Assembly: GCF_027941915.1 (NCBI RefSeq)
Contig: NZ_CP116009.1
Coordinates: 3,720,001-3,784,000 of the forward strand
Length of the DNA: 64,000 nt
From: Ramlibacter tataouinensis
Lineage (GTDB): Bacteria; Pseudomonadota; Gammaproteobacteria; Burkholderiales; Burkholderiaceae_C
Direction of reading: 5' to 3'
Position numbers and translations under genes: made by a program. Below, piece by piece: positions 39,366 to 47,487 of the stretch (within the stretch, counting starts at the first letter, position 1; the number at the start of each line of letters is the position of its first letter). The notes under the pieces are model-generated. The model had not been told where the DNA came from and made no database searches. It worked only from the letters and a program-made list of their open reading frames with translations.

Positions 39366-39704
39366 CTATCGATGGTGGCCGTGGCGGCCGTGCCCGCGCT
39401 CGTCCACCGGCGCGGGCTGCGCAGGCTTGCCGCCGGTATCGGCCGGGCCGGGCGCTGGCGCTGCGGCCGGCTGGGTTTCGCCACTCGCCTCCCGGGCGTA
39501 GGCCTTCCAGCCGCCGATGCGGCCGACCGTATCGTTGGCGGCCTTCCAGGACGCGACGGGTTGATCACCGAAGGGCTGGTAGCCCTCGAAGGCGGAGTGG
39601 TACGCCGGCGGCGGCGCCGGGGCGGGATCGGGCTGCGCGCCGGCGGGACCGGCGGCGCCGGCGGCCAGCAGGAGCGGCCACCAGGAAAAGACGGATGCGT
39701 GCAT
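39366..39704 (-). CDS. Small secreted protein of copper operons, function unknown
   Basis: A 112-residue protein with a signal peptide (about 24 residues, ending AGPAGAQ). The mature core YHSAFEGYQPFGDQPVASW and NDTVGRIGGWKAYAREA resembles a short protein frequently placed beside TolC-type genes in beta-proteobacterial copper clusters. The C-terminus is Pro/Ala-rich and ends in a His/Arg-rich GHGRHGHHR, a possible metal tag. ATG 39704 has GAGG upstream; an upstream GTG at 39776 would destroy the signal peptide. The gene lies 10 bases before the TolC-type lipoprotein gene. Confidence 0.75.
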   Translation of the reverse strand: MHASVFSWWPLLLAAGAAGPAGAQPDPAPAPPPAYHSAFEGYQPFGDQPVASWKAANDTVGRIGGWKAYAREASGETQPAAAPAPGPADTGGKPAQPAPVDERGHGRHGHHR

Positions 39705-39795
39705 GAAGCCTCGCGCGAACGATGGGGACGCGTCGCCTGCGGCGGCAGGCAACGGACGAGCCTGGGCGGCCCGCACGCGGCGGGCGCCGTGGAGC

Positions 39796-40212
39796 TCAGG
39801 CGCGAGGTGGTTTGTCGGGGACGGGTGCGGGCCGGCTGGCCAGGCGCTGGAACGCCTCGGTCAGCGGCACATGGGGCGCGCCGGTGGGCGCGACCTGGCT
39901 CGGCTGGCTGGCAATGCCGAGGCCATGGCAGGCGGCGGAACAGAGGTTGCAGCTGTGGCCGGTGCCGTTCGACGCCAGCGGTGCCGCATCGGTGCCGGCG
40001 GCACCGTGGTGCGCACCGGCCGCGGACGCATGGGCATGGCGATGGCCATCACCCTCGACCGCTGCCGGCTGCCGATCGGCCGGGCCGGCCGCTGCCGCGC
40101 TCGCCGCACCGTGGTGCGCCGGCCCGCACAGCAGCGTGGTGGCCGCCGCGAAGCCCTGCAGGGGCAGCGCGGCCAGCAGCAGCCAGGCGAGCAGGATGCG
40201 GATGGCGGACAT
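39796..40212 (-). CDS. DUF2946-like His/Cys-rich secreted protein (first gene of copper operon)
   Basis: A 138-residue protein with a hydrophobic N-terminal signal (RILLAWLLLAALPLQGFAAA). The mature part contains many His residues (GHRHAHASAAGAHHG) and a Cys motif, HSCNLCSAACHG. This organisation fits the DUF2946 / CopL-like group linked to copper tolerance in Xanthomonas and Burkholderiales. It is the first gene after a nearly ideal CueR-type promoter (40261-40291), about 50 bases upstream. Its role is probably copper binding in the periplasm or a regulatory leader function; the sequence does not decide. Confidence 0.75.
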   Translation of the reverse strand: MSAIRILLAWLLLAALPLQGFAAATTLLCGPAHHGAASAAAAGPADRQPAAVEGDGHRHAHASAAGAHHGAAGTDAAPLASNGTGHSCNLCSAACHGLGIASQPSQVAPTGAPHVPLTEAFQRLASRPAPVPDKPPRA

Positions 40213-40260
40213 TCGGCAACGATTCTAGGGGTTGGGGTCTTGCATTATCGGCAGGCGATA

Positions 40261-40291
40261 ACTTTGAACCTTGCCCCCGGGGCAAGGTCAA
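40261..40291 (-). promoter_or_regulatory. CueR-type promoter of the eight-gene copper operon
   Basis: On the minus strand: -35 TTGACC (40286-40291), 19-base spacer, -10 CAAAGT (40261-40266). The dyad at 40268-40288 is perfect, with 10-bp arms ACCTTGCCCC and GGGGCAAGGT around one base. It is the most symmetric of the four boxes in this window. It drives DUF2946 through the Met-rich gene, unless an internal promoter exists. Confidence 0.9.
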
Positions 40292-40334
40292 GTGGATTGC
40301 ACAAGCGGCGTTCTTCTTCCCGCTGGGCTGACCG

Positions 40335-43145
40335 ATGAGCCTGAGCTTCCGGGCCGCCATTTTCGACATGGATGGCGTCATCACGCGCACCGCCGGCCTG
40401 CATGCGGCGGCCTGGAAGGAGCTGTTCGACGACCTGCTGCGCCGCATGGCCCCGGATGGACAGGCCTGGCAGCCCTTCGACGAGCGCGCCGAATACCGCG
40501 CCCTTGTCGACGGCAAGCCCCGCCTGGAAGGCGTGCGGAGCTTCCTGCGGGCCCGCCAGCTCAGCCTGGCCGAAGCGGAGGTGGAGGAGCTGGCGCGGCG
40601 CAAGGACCTGCTTTTCTCGCGGCGCCTGCAGGAGCAGGGCGTCGAGACTTTCGACTCCACCATCGCCCTCGTGCGCGCACTGCGCGAGCGCGGCGTGAGG
40701 ACCGGGGTGGTCACGTCGAGCCGGCACGGGCGGGAGATCCTCGGCATCGCCGGCATCGGGTCGCTGTTCGATGCACGGCTGGACGGCATCGACATCGGCG
40801 AGCTCGGGCTGGCCGGCAAGCCCGATCCCGACATGTTCCTGAAGTGCGCCGAAGCGCTCGGCACGGCGCCCGGGCGCACGCTCGTCTTCGAGGACGCGGT
40901 CGCCGGCGTCCAGGCCGGTCGCCGCGGCGGCTTCGGGCTGGTGGTGGGGATCGATCGGGGCGGCAATGCGGCCGCACTGGCCCGCGCGGGGGCGGATGTC
41001 GTCGTCCAGGACCTGGCCGGGCTGGACGCGGATCGCCTGGAGGCGGCGCTGCGCGCGCGCCAGCAGGAGATCGCCTGGCGCATCGAGCAGGAGGGCTTCG
41101 ACGCCGCCCGCGAACGCCAGATGGAGAGCCTGTTCGCGGTGGGCAACGGCTACCTGGGCGTGCGCGGCGCGCTGGACATGCCGCCGCCCGGCTCGCAGTG
41201 CGACATGTTCATCGCGGGCATCTACGACCGCAAGCGTCCCGACCTGCCGTATTCGGAGACCGAGTTCCTGACGCCCGATCGCGACGACCTCTACGCGGAA
41301 CTGGTGTCGGTGCCGTTCCCGTTCACTCTGGCGGCCGAGCTCGAGGGCGAGCCGCTGGCCTTCGGCGGGCCGCACGGGCGGGAACTGCGCCGGACGCTGG
41401 ACCTGCGCACCGGCGTGCTGCACATCGAGGCGCTTTACGAGACGCCCGGCGGGCGCCGCACCGCCATCCGGACGCGCCGCTGCGCCTCGCTCGCCGATCC
41501 GCATTTGCTGCTGCAGGAAGCCGTCGCCAGCGGCGAGAACCACTGGGCCGCGGTGGCACTGGAGCCGGCGCTCGAGCCCCCGCAGACGGCAGCCCGCCAT
41601 CCGCACGTGGAACGCATCGAGACAGCCAGCCTGCCGGATGCCCCGCTCGTGCGCTACCGGACCCTGGCGTCGGGCTTCGAGATCTGCCTGGCGTCGCGCA
41701 CCTCGCGCGAGCCCCAGGGGCTGCGCCGGCGCATCGTCGTGTACACCAGCCGCGACACAGCGGATCCACGGGCGGCGGCGCTCGCGCACCTGCAGTCGCT
41801 GGAGGGGCAGGACTTCGAGGCGCTGTTCGACGCCCATGCGCAGGCCTGGGCGGAGTTCTGGCGCCGGGCCGACATCCGCGTGCCGGGCCGTCCATCCGTC
41901 GAGCAGGCGCTGCGCTTCGGCAGCTACCACCTGCGCCTGCCCGCCGGCGACGACCCGCGCGTGTCGATCGGCGCGCGCACGCTCACCGGCCGCGGCTACG
42001 AGGGGCACGTGTTCTGGGACACGGAGATCTTCATGCTGCCCTTCTTCCTGCACACCGAGCCCGGGCGGGCCCGCACGCTGCTGATGTACCGCCACCACAC
42101 GCTCGAAGGGGCACGGCGGCGCGCACGCGAGCTCGGCTACCGCGGTGCCTGCTACGCCTGGGAGTCGACCGTCACGGGCGACGACGTCACGCCCAGCAAG
42201 ATCGTGCTCAGGAGCAGCGGCAAGGAGATCCCGATCTTCACCGGCAGCCAGCAGGTGCATGTCACCGCCGACGTCGCCTACGCGGTGTGGCGCTACTGGG
42301 AAGCGACGCGGGACGAGGATTTCCTCAGCGGCCCCGGAGCGCAGATCCTGTTCGAGACGGCGCGCTTCTGGGCCAGCCGCATGGTGCCGGGCGAGCACCA
42401 CCACCACATCCGCGGCGTGGTCGGGCCGGACGAATACCACCATGGCGTGAACGACAACGCGTACACCAACTGGATGGCCCGCTTCAACCTCGAGCAGGCC
42501 GCATGGGCCGCCCGGCGTTTCGGCCTGCACGAGGCCGAAGCGCAGGAGTGGAGCGGATTGGCCGGCTCCCTGTACTGCCCGGGCCCCGGCGCGGACGGCG
42601 TGATCGAGCAGTTCGAGGGCTTCTTTGCACTCGGGGACTATCCGCTGCCGAAGGAAGAGCGCCTGAAGGCGCCGATCAGCCGGTTGTTCGACTGGGAGGC
42701 GATCAACCGGCTCAAGCTGGTCAAGCAGGCCGACGTGCTGATGCTCCCGCTGCTGTTCCCCGACGCCTTCCCGCACGAGGTCGTGGCGGCGAACTACCGC
42801 TACTACGAGCCGTTGACGGACCACGGCAGCAGCCTGTCGCCCGGGGTCCATGCCGCCATCGCGGCGCGCATCGGCCTGCTGGAGGATGCGCAGCGCTACT
42901 GGGAGCAGAGCCTCTGGCTCGACCTGTCCAATGCGATGGACAACAGCATGCTGGGCGTGCACGCGGCCGCCATCGGCGGCACCTGGCAGGCCCTGGTGTT
43001 CGGTTTCCTGGGCGTGCGCTTCGCCGACGACGGCCCCCGGGTCGACCCGCTCGCCGGGCAGAGGCTGCCGGCGGGGTGGGACGGCGTGGAGGCGACGCTG
43101 GCCTGGCGCGGGCGCTCGCATCCTGTGAAGGTGGTACGACCATGA
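40335..43145 (+). CDS. HAD phosphatase/beta-phosphoglucomutase fused to GH65 glycoside phosphorylase
   Basis: A 936-residue fusion. Residues about 1-235 are a HAD-type beta-phosphoglucomutase domain (FDMDGVITRTAGLHAAAW, VVTSSRHG, GKPDPDMFLKCAEALG, FEDAVAGVQAG). Residues about 245-930 form a GH65 enzyme. Family landmarks are FAVGNGYLGVRGALD and GHVFWDTEIFMLPF, and the catalytic acid Glu700 lies in VVGPDEYHHGVNDNAYTNW. GH65 enzymes split trehalose, maltose or kojibiose with phosphate, giving beta-glucose 1-phosphate; the HAD domain would convert that to glucose 6-phosphate in one polypeptide. It overlaps the Usp gene by 4 bases. Trehalose is the likeliest substrate but is not proven. Confidence 0.9.
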   Translation: MSLSFRAAIFDMDGVITRTAGLHAAAWKELFDDLLRRMAPDGQAWQPFDERAEYRALVDGKPRLEGVRSFLRARQLSLAEAEVEELARRKDLLFSRRLQEQGVETFDSTIALVRALRERGVRTGVVTSSRHGREILGIAGIGSLFDARLDGIDIGELGLAGKPDPDMFLKCAEALGTAPGRTLVFEDAVAGVQAGRRGGFGLVVGIDRGGNAAALARAGADVVVQDLAGLDADRLEAALRARQQEIAWRIEQEGFDAARERQMESLFAVGNGYLGVRGALDMPPPGSQCDMFIAGIYDRKRPDLPYSETEFLTPDRDDLYAELVSVPFPFTLAAELEGEPLAFGGPHGRELRRTLDLRTGVLHIEALYETPGGRRTAIRTRRCASLADPHLLLQEAVASGENHWAAVALEPALEPPQTAARHPHVERIETASLPDAPLVRYRTLASGFEICLASRTSREPQGLRRRIVVYTSRDTADPRAAALAHLQSLEGQDFEALFDAHAQAWAEFWRRADIRVPGRPSVEQALRFGSYHLRLPAGDDPRVSIGARTLTGRGYEGHVFWDTEIFMLPFFLHTEPGRARTLLMYRHHTLEGARRRARELGYRGACYAWESTVTGDDVTPSKIVLRSSGKEIPIFTGSQQVHVTADVAYAVWRYWEATRDEDFLSGPGAQILFETARFWASRMVPGEHHHHIRGVVGPDEYHHGVNDNAYTNWMARFNLEQAAWAARRFGLHEAEAQEWSGLAGSLYCPGPGADGVIEQFEGFFALGDYPLPKEERLKAPISRLFDWEAINRLKLVKQADVLMLPLLFPDAFPHEVVAANYRYYEPLTDHGSSLSPGVHAAIAARIGLLEDAQRYWEQSLWLDLSNAMDNSMLGVHAAAIGGTWQALVFGFLGVRFADDGPRVDPLAGQRLPAGWDGVEATLAWRGRSHPVKVVRP

Positions 43146-44023
43146 GAGGCTTCGACTCCGTCCTCCTGGCGCTCGATGGCTCGCCCGAGGCGGCCCGGGG
43201 CGCATCCTGTGCGCTGTGGCTCGCGGACGCGCTCGGCGCGACGCTGCACGTCGTGCATGCGACGCGGCATCCGCTGGCCGCGGCCGACGAACTCGCGCGC
43301 CTGCGCGTGCCCCATGCACGGGGCAGCCAGGTCGTCGTGCACCAGCTCCAGGGGGAGGCCGAACCGGCCATCCTCGAGGAGATCGAGGCCCATCGCATCG
43401 ACCTGGTCGTGATGACCGCCCGGGGCGAGTCGGCCTCCGCGGATGCGCAGCCCGCCCGCGCGCTGGGCAGCGTCGTCCGGGCGGTCATCGAGCGCACCCG
43501 GGCGCCCGTCGTGCTGCTGCCGGCGCGCTATCGCGAACGCCTGCCCTGGACCTCGATGCTCGCGGCCGCCAGCGGCGAGGCCGCGGCGGACCAGGCCCTG
43601 GACACGGCGACGCGGCTGGCGGCGGCACTGCGCATCCGCGTCACGGTCGTGCATTCCGAGGATGGGCCGTCGGGGGCAGCGGGGGCGGCCCTGGGCTCGG
43701 CCTACGCGGATGCCCCGCACCACGAATACCCCCGGCGCCTGGACCAGCTCGTGGCGCGCGGCCTGGCGCGCTGCTCGGAGCAGGAAGCGGCTTGCGTCGA
43801 TGACGTCCTGCTGTGCCGGGGCGAGCCGGCCGCCGTGCTGCTCGAGCAGGCCGCACGCCTGGACAGCAGCGTGCTGGCGCTCGGATGGCACGGCGCGCTG
43901 GGCGCCGGGCGCGCACCGGTCTTCAAGCGCCTGCTGGAGACATCGCAGCGCGCGCTGCTCCTCGTGCGCGGGAGCGAAGCGTCGGGCGCACGGCTGAAGG
44001 TCGGGAGCGAAATCGATGCCTGA
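43142..44023 (+). CDS. Tandem universal stress protein
   Basis: A 293-residue protein with two Usp domains. The first begins RGFDSVLLALDGSPEAARGA; its later strand IDLVVMTARGESA and end TRAPVVLLPARY are standard. The second begins near PWTSMLAAASGEAAADQALD and ends SQRALLLVRGSEA. The ATP-binding glycine loop (GxxGS) is only partly kept, so nucleotide binding is uncertain. The ATG overlaps the stop of the HAD-GH65 gene (ATGA), linking a sugar phosphorylase and a stress protein in one unit, probably for starvation or low-oxygen survival (inference). Confidence 0.87.
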   Translation: MRGFDSVLLALDGSPEAARGASCALWLADALGATLHVVHATRHPLAAADELARLRVPHARGSQVVVHQLQGEAEPAILEEIEAHRIDLVVMTARGESASADAQPARALGSVVRAVIERTRAPVVLLPARYRERLPWTSMLAAASGEAAADQALDTATRLAAALRIRVTVVHSEDGPSGAAGAALGSAYADAPHHEYPRRLDQLVARGLARCSEQEAACVDDVLLCRGEPAAVLLEQAARLDSSVLALGWHGALGAGRAPVFKRLLETSQRALLLVRGSEASGARLKVGSEIDA

Positions 44024-44113
44024 GTGGGGCCTCCGGCACGACCCGGATCGACGTGCCGGGGTCCGGCTTGATCGCCGTCGTCGCAGCGGGATCGGGTGAA
44101 GCGGCCGGGCCGC

Positions 44114-44761
44114 TCAGGGCGCCAGCCGCTCGCGCAGCCAGCCGGGGCCGTCGGGGGTGTAGCGCAGCCGGTCGTGCAGCCGGCTCTTGCGGCCCTGCCA
44201 GAACTGCCATTCGTGCGGCACCAGCCGATAGCCGCCCCAGTGCGGCGGTCGCGGCGGGTTCAGCAGGAACTGGGCGCTGTACTTCGCGGCGTTGGCGACC
44301 AGCACGGCGCGGCTGGGAATCACCTCGCTTTGCGGGCTGGCCCAGGCGCCGATGCGCGAGTCGAGCGGCCGGCTGGCGAAATAGGCGTCGCTCTCGCCGG
44401 CGCTGGTCTTTTCCACCGTGCCTTCGATGCGCACCACGCGCTCGAGCTCGACCCAGTGGAACTGCAGCGCGGCGTAGGGGTTGCCGGCCAGCTCACGGCC
44501 CTTGCGGCTGTCGTAGTTCGTGTACCAGACGATGCCGCGCTCGTCGTAGCCCTTGATCAGCACGATGCGCGTGCTGGGCCGCAGGTCGCTGCCGACGGTG
44601 GCCAGCGTCATCGCGTTGGGCTCCGGGATCTCGGCGGCGATCGCCTCGTTCAGCCACTGCTCGAACTGGCGCAGCGGGTCGGCGTGGCTGGCTTCCTCGC
44701 TCAGCTCGGCGCGCTCGTAGCTCTTGCGCAGGTCGGCGAGGCGGCTGGAAGTGGTGCTCAT
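44114..44761 (-). CDS. pdxH: Pyridoxamine 5'-phosphate oxidase
   Basis: A 215-residue FMN enzyme of vitamin B6 synthesis and salvage. [20 protein letters not shown] has the family sequence RxVLLKxxD...[25 protein letters not shown] and [23 protein letters not shown] continue the FMN and dimer contacts. The C-terminal [14 protein letters not shown] and WLRERLAP are the classical PdxH ending. It oxidises pyridoxine or pyridoxamine 5'-phosphate to PLP. It stands alone, convergent with the Usp gene. Confidence 0.96.
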   Translation of the reverse strand: MSTTSSRLADLRKSYERAELSEEASHADPLRQFEQWLNEAIAAEIPEPNAMTLATVGSDLRPSTRIVLIKGYDERGIVWYTNYDSRKGRELAGNPYAALQFHWVELERVVRIEGTVEKTSAGESDAYFASRPLDSRIGAWASPQSEVIPSRAVLVANAAKYSAQFLLNPPRPPHWGGYRLVPHEWQFWQGRKSRLHDRLRYTPDGPGWLRERLAP

Positions 44762-44845
44762 GGGTGGATTGTCGCAGCGGCGGCGTGCCCGCATGGCCGA
44801 TCGGAGCGCGTGATCGGACGGACAATGGGCGGCAAGGAGTTTTCC

Positions 44846-45073
44846 ATGTGGCATTCGATGTGGGGCTGGGACGGCGGCTGGGGATTCTTCGGCCTGATGC
44901 ACGTCCTGTGGTGGGTGCTGCTGATCGCCGCCGCCGTGGTCGTGGTGCGGGCACTGGCGGGCAGCGGCAGGCCCAGGCACGACAGCGCCCTGCAGATCCT
45001 GCGGGAACGCTTCGCCCGCGGCGAGATCGACGCGGCCGAGTTCGAGCAGCGCAGCAAGCAGTTGAAGGGTTAG
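44846..45073 (+). CDS. Small SHOCT-domain membrane protein
   Basis: A 75-residue protein. The Trp-rich start ([20 protein letters not shown]) leads into one membrane helix ([18 protein letters not shown]). The C-terminal SHOCT motif is [26 protein letters not shown] about 8 bases before ATG supports the start. SHOCT proteins are short, of unknown function, and often act with larger membrane proteins; here no partner is adjacent. It is divergent from pdxH, with 84 bases between. Confidence 0.85.
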   Translation: MWHSMWGWDGGWGFFGLMHVLWWVLLIAAAVVVVRALAGSGRPRHDSALQILRERFARGEIDAAEFEQRSKQLKG

Positions 45074-45196
45074 CGCCAACGCCGGCAGCGCCTCCCACTG
45101 TTGCTGAAACAGCAATGCCGCATGGCGGGCCCGGCGGTTTTTCGCCGGATGGGCGGCGCCCAGAATGGAGCAACAAATCAAGAAGGAGCCCGCCCC

Positions 45197-46015
45197 ATGA
45201 CCACGATGCCCGCCCTGTTCGTTTCCCACGGCGCGCCCACCTTCGCGCTGGAGCCGGGTCTGGCCGGCGCGCAGCTGGGCGCGCTCGGGCGTGCCCTCGG
45301 CAAGCCGCGCGGCATCGTCATCGTCTCGCCGCACTGGATGACGCGCGGCGTCGAGGTCGGCGCCGCGCCGCAGCCCGCAACGATCCATGACTTCGGCGGA
45401 TTCCCGCGGGCGCTCTACCAGCTGAGCTACCCGGCGCCGGGCAGCCCGGCCCTGGCTGCCCGCACGGCGGAGTTGCTCGGGGCGGCCGGCATGGGCCTGA
45501 CCCTGGACCCTGAGCGCGGCCTGGACCACGGCGCCTGGGTGCCGCTGATGCACCTGTACCCGGAGGCCGACGTGCCGGTGCTGCAGGTGTCGCTGCCGCT
45601 CGGCGCCGGCAGCGCCGGCGCGTTCGCGCTCGGCCGCGCCCTCGCGCCGCTGGCGGACGAAGGCGTGCTGGTGGTCGGCTCCGGCAGCCTGACGCACAAC
45701 CTGTACGAGTTCCGCATGGGCAGCGACCAGGGGGCGCCGTACGCGCGCGAGTTCGCGCTGTGGATCCGGCAGGCGGTGCGGGCCGGCGACCGCGACCGGC
45801 TGCTGCACGCGCTGCAGCAGGCACCCCACGCCGACCGCGCGCATCCGACCGACGAACATTTCCTGCCCCTGCTGGTGGCCCTGGGCGCTTCGCCCGAGGG
45901 TGCGCCGGCCACCGTGCTGGACGGCGGCATCCGCGACGGCGTGCTGGTGATGGAGTCGTACCTGTTCGGGCGCGAGGTCGAGCTCGCCCTGGCGGCGCCG
46001 GAGGTGGCGGCATGA
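45197..46015 (+). CDS. LigB/DODA-type extradiol ring-cleavage dioxygenase
   Basis: A 272-residue class III dioxygenase of the YgiD/DODA group. His ligands are seen in [39 protein letters not shown] and [34 protein letters not shown] is the conserved middle region. Members open catechol-like rings (for example 4,5-DOPA); the natural bacterial substrate is often unknown. AAGGAG lies about 8 bases before the ATG. It overlaps the following esterase gene by 4 bases, so the two enzymes may act together. Confidence 0.9.
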   Translation: MTTMPALFVSHGAPTFALEPGLAGAQLGALGRALGKPRGIVIVSPHWMTRGVEVGAAPQPATIHDFGGFPRALYQLSYPAPGSPALAARTAELLGAAGMGLTLDPERGLDHGAWVPLMHLYPEADVPVLQVSLPLGAGSAGAFALGRALAPLADEGVLVVGSGSLTHNLYEFRMGSDQGAPYAREFALWIRQAVRAGDRDRLLHALQQAPHADRAHPTDEHFLPLLVALGASPEGAPATVLDGGIRDGVLVMESYLFGREVELALAAPEVAA

Positions 46016-46632
46016 ACGACGCTTCCATCGTTGCCGCCCGGCCTCAGGGCCCCGCCACCGAACTGGTGCTGCTGTTCCATGGCGTCGGCGCCTCGGCCGC
46101 CAACCTGCTGCCGCTGGCCGAGTGGATCGCGGCGGCCCGGCCCGGGGCCTTCGTGGTCAGTGTCGATGCGCCGCAACCGTCCGGGCTGGGCGGCGGGCGC
46201 GAGTGGTTCTCGGTGCTGGGCGTGACCGAGGACAACCGCATGCCGCGGATCGACGCCGCCATGCCGCTGTTCCGCCAGGCGGTCGCCCACTGGCAGCGGG
46301 AAAGCGGCGCCGGGGCGGAGCGCACGACGCTGATCGGCTTCTCGCAGGGCTCGATCATGTCGCTGGAATCCACCCAGGACGGCGACCCGCTGGCCGCCCG
46401 CGTGGTCGCGCTGTCGGGCCGCTTCGCGCAGCCGCCGCGCCGCGCGCCGGCCGCCGTGCGCTTCCACTTCATCCACGGCGCCGACGACCCGGTGATCGCC
46501 GCGCGCTTCAGCGTGGAGGCGGCGCAGGCGCTGGAACGCCTGGGCGGCCGCGCCACCGTCGACGTGTTGCCCGGTCTGGCCCATGGCATCGATGCCCGCG
46601 CCGCCCAGCTCGCGGCCGGCTACCTGGCGTGA
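46012..46632 (+). CDS. Alpha/beta-hydrolase of the carboxylesterase/phospholipase family (YpfH-like)
   Basis: A 206-residue alpha/beta hydrolase. The nucleophile elbow is IGFSQGS; the later [10 protein letters not shown] gives the catalytic Asp and LPGLAHGID the His. [18 protein letters not shown] forms the oxyanion region. It resembles cytosolic carboxylesterases of the YpfH group, which hydrolyse short-chain esters; the physiological substrate is unknown. Coupled to the dioxygenase upstream (ATGA) and to a small unknown gene downstream (GTGA). Confidence 0.9.
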   Translation: MNDASIVAARPQGPATELVLLFHGVGASAANLLPLAEWIAAARPGAFVVSVDAPQPSGLGGGREWFSVLGVTEDNRMPRIDAAMPLFRQAVAHWQRESGAGAERTTLIGFSQGSIMSLESTQDGDPLAARVVALSGRFAQPPRRAPAAVRFHFIHGADDPVIAARFSVEAAQALERLGGRATVDVLPGLAHGIDARAAQLAAGYLA

Positions 46633-47072
46633 CTGCGCGGCTGCTCATCGCCGGGAACGGCTACGTCCTGGCGCGCCGGGCCGATGGCGGCGGCTGGACC
46701 GAGCTGGCGCGCCTGGCCGGCGGCGCCGCGGCGCTGCTGCCCGCCGCCGGCCGCATCGGCGAGGCGCAGCTGGAAGCCGCCATCGAGCGGGCCGAGGACT
46801 GGCTGATGCCGCATGCCGCAGCGCTGCAAGGCCAGATCCTGGACGTGCACGACGAGACCGGGCGGCTGGCCGAGGGCTTGCAGTCGGCGGACTTGGCGGG
46901 CGCCCGCGAATGGAACACCGAGGCGTTGGAGGCCCTGTTCCTGCGCCTCGTCGATCGCACGCTCGGCCGCTTCGCCAGCCAGGCCGACGAGCCGGCCTTC
47001 ATCGCGCACGTGCTGCTGCTGCGCGAGCTGGCGCACCACGGCAAGTTGGCCCGCGTGCGGCTGGCGGGCTGA
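46629..47072 (+). CDS. Conserved hypothetical protein (147 aa)
   Basis: I do not recognise a family. The start is GTG 46629, overlapping the esterase stop (GTGA). There is no signal peptide or membrane helix. The protein begins with beta-like strands (RLLIAGNGYVLARRADGGGW) and continues as mostly helical sequence rich in Ala, Leu, Glu and Arg (ALEALFLRLVDRTLGRFASQ). It is the third gene of the dioxygenase-esterase unit. The tight coupling suggests it is a real gene, but no function can be given. Confidence 0.7.
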   Translation: MTARLLIAGNGYVLARRADGGGWTELARLAGGAAALLPAAGRIGEAQLEAAIERAEDWLMPHAAALQGQILDVHDETGRLAEGLQSADLAGAREWNTEALEALFLRLVDRTLGRFASQADEPAFIAHVLLLRELAHHGKLARVRLAG

Positions 47073-47106
47073 AGCAGGAGCCCACCTTCGAAGCGCCAGC
47101 GGCGCC

Positions 47107-47457
47107 TCAGAGCAGCTCGATGCCGAAGCGGCGCAGCACCAGCACCGTCACGCCGAAGCTCGCCACCGTCACGACGGCCGATCCGCCGAGCGCACCCCAG
47201 AAGCCGAGGCGCCCGAGCAGGAACGGGAACAGCAGGAACATCGGCAAGGTCGGCAGCACGTACCAGAACGTGAACCAGGCGTGGTTGGCGATGGTGGAGC
47301 GGGGCTGGTCCTCGACGTGCAGCCAGATCAGGGTGAGCGTCGTCACCAGCGGCAGCGCGGCCAGCAGGGCGCCCAGCCGGTCGCTGCGCTTGGCCAGTTC
47401 GGACACGGCCACCACCAGGGCGGCCGTCACCAGGTACTTGAAGGTGAGCCAGAGCAT
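47107..47457 (-). CDS. DUF3147 family membrane protein
   Basis: A 116-residue membrane protein with four predicted helices. FKYLVTAALVVAVSELAKRS, LLAALPLVTTLTLIWLHVE and FTFWYVLPTLPMFLLFPFLL match the DUF3147 layout. Function is unknown; it may be an accessory transporter subunit. It lies 30 bases after the chromate transporter stop on the same strand and so is possibly cotranscribed. Confidence 0.82.
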   Translation of the reverse strand: MLWLTFKYLVTAALVVAVSELAKRSDRLGALLAALPLVTTLTLIWLHVEDQPRSTIANHAWFTFWYVLPTLPMFLLFPFLLGRLGFWGALGGSAVVTVASFGVTVLVLRRFGIELL

Positions 47458-47487
47458 TGTTGGCAGTCCGCTGGTGCAACCCCCCGA

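Noticed and set aside
40264-40295. Possible second CueR promoter reading towards the HAD-GH65 gene from the same dyad
   Set aside because: On the plus strand the -35 position reads TGAACC and no CAnAsT -10 follows at 19 bases; only the minus-strand promoter fits.
40245-43319. A 1024-codon minus-strand frame
   Set aside because: Antisense of the HAD-GH65 gene; no family motif, low-complexity composition.
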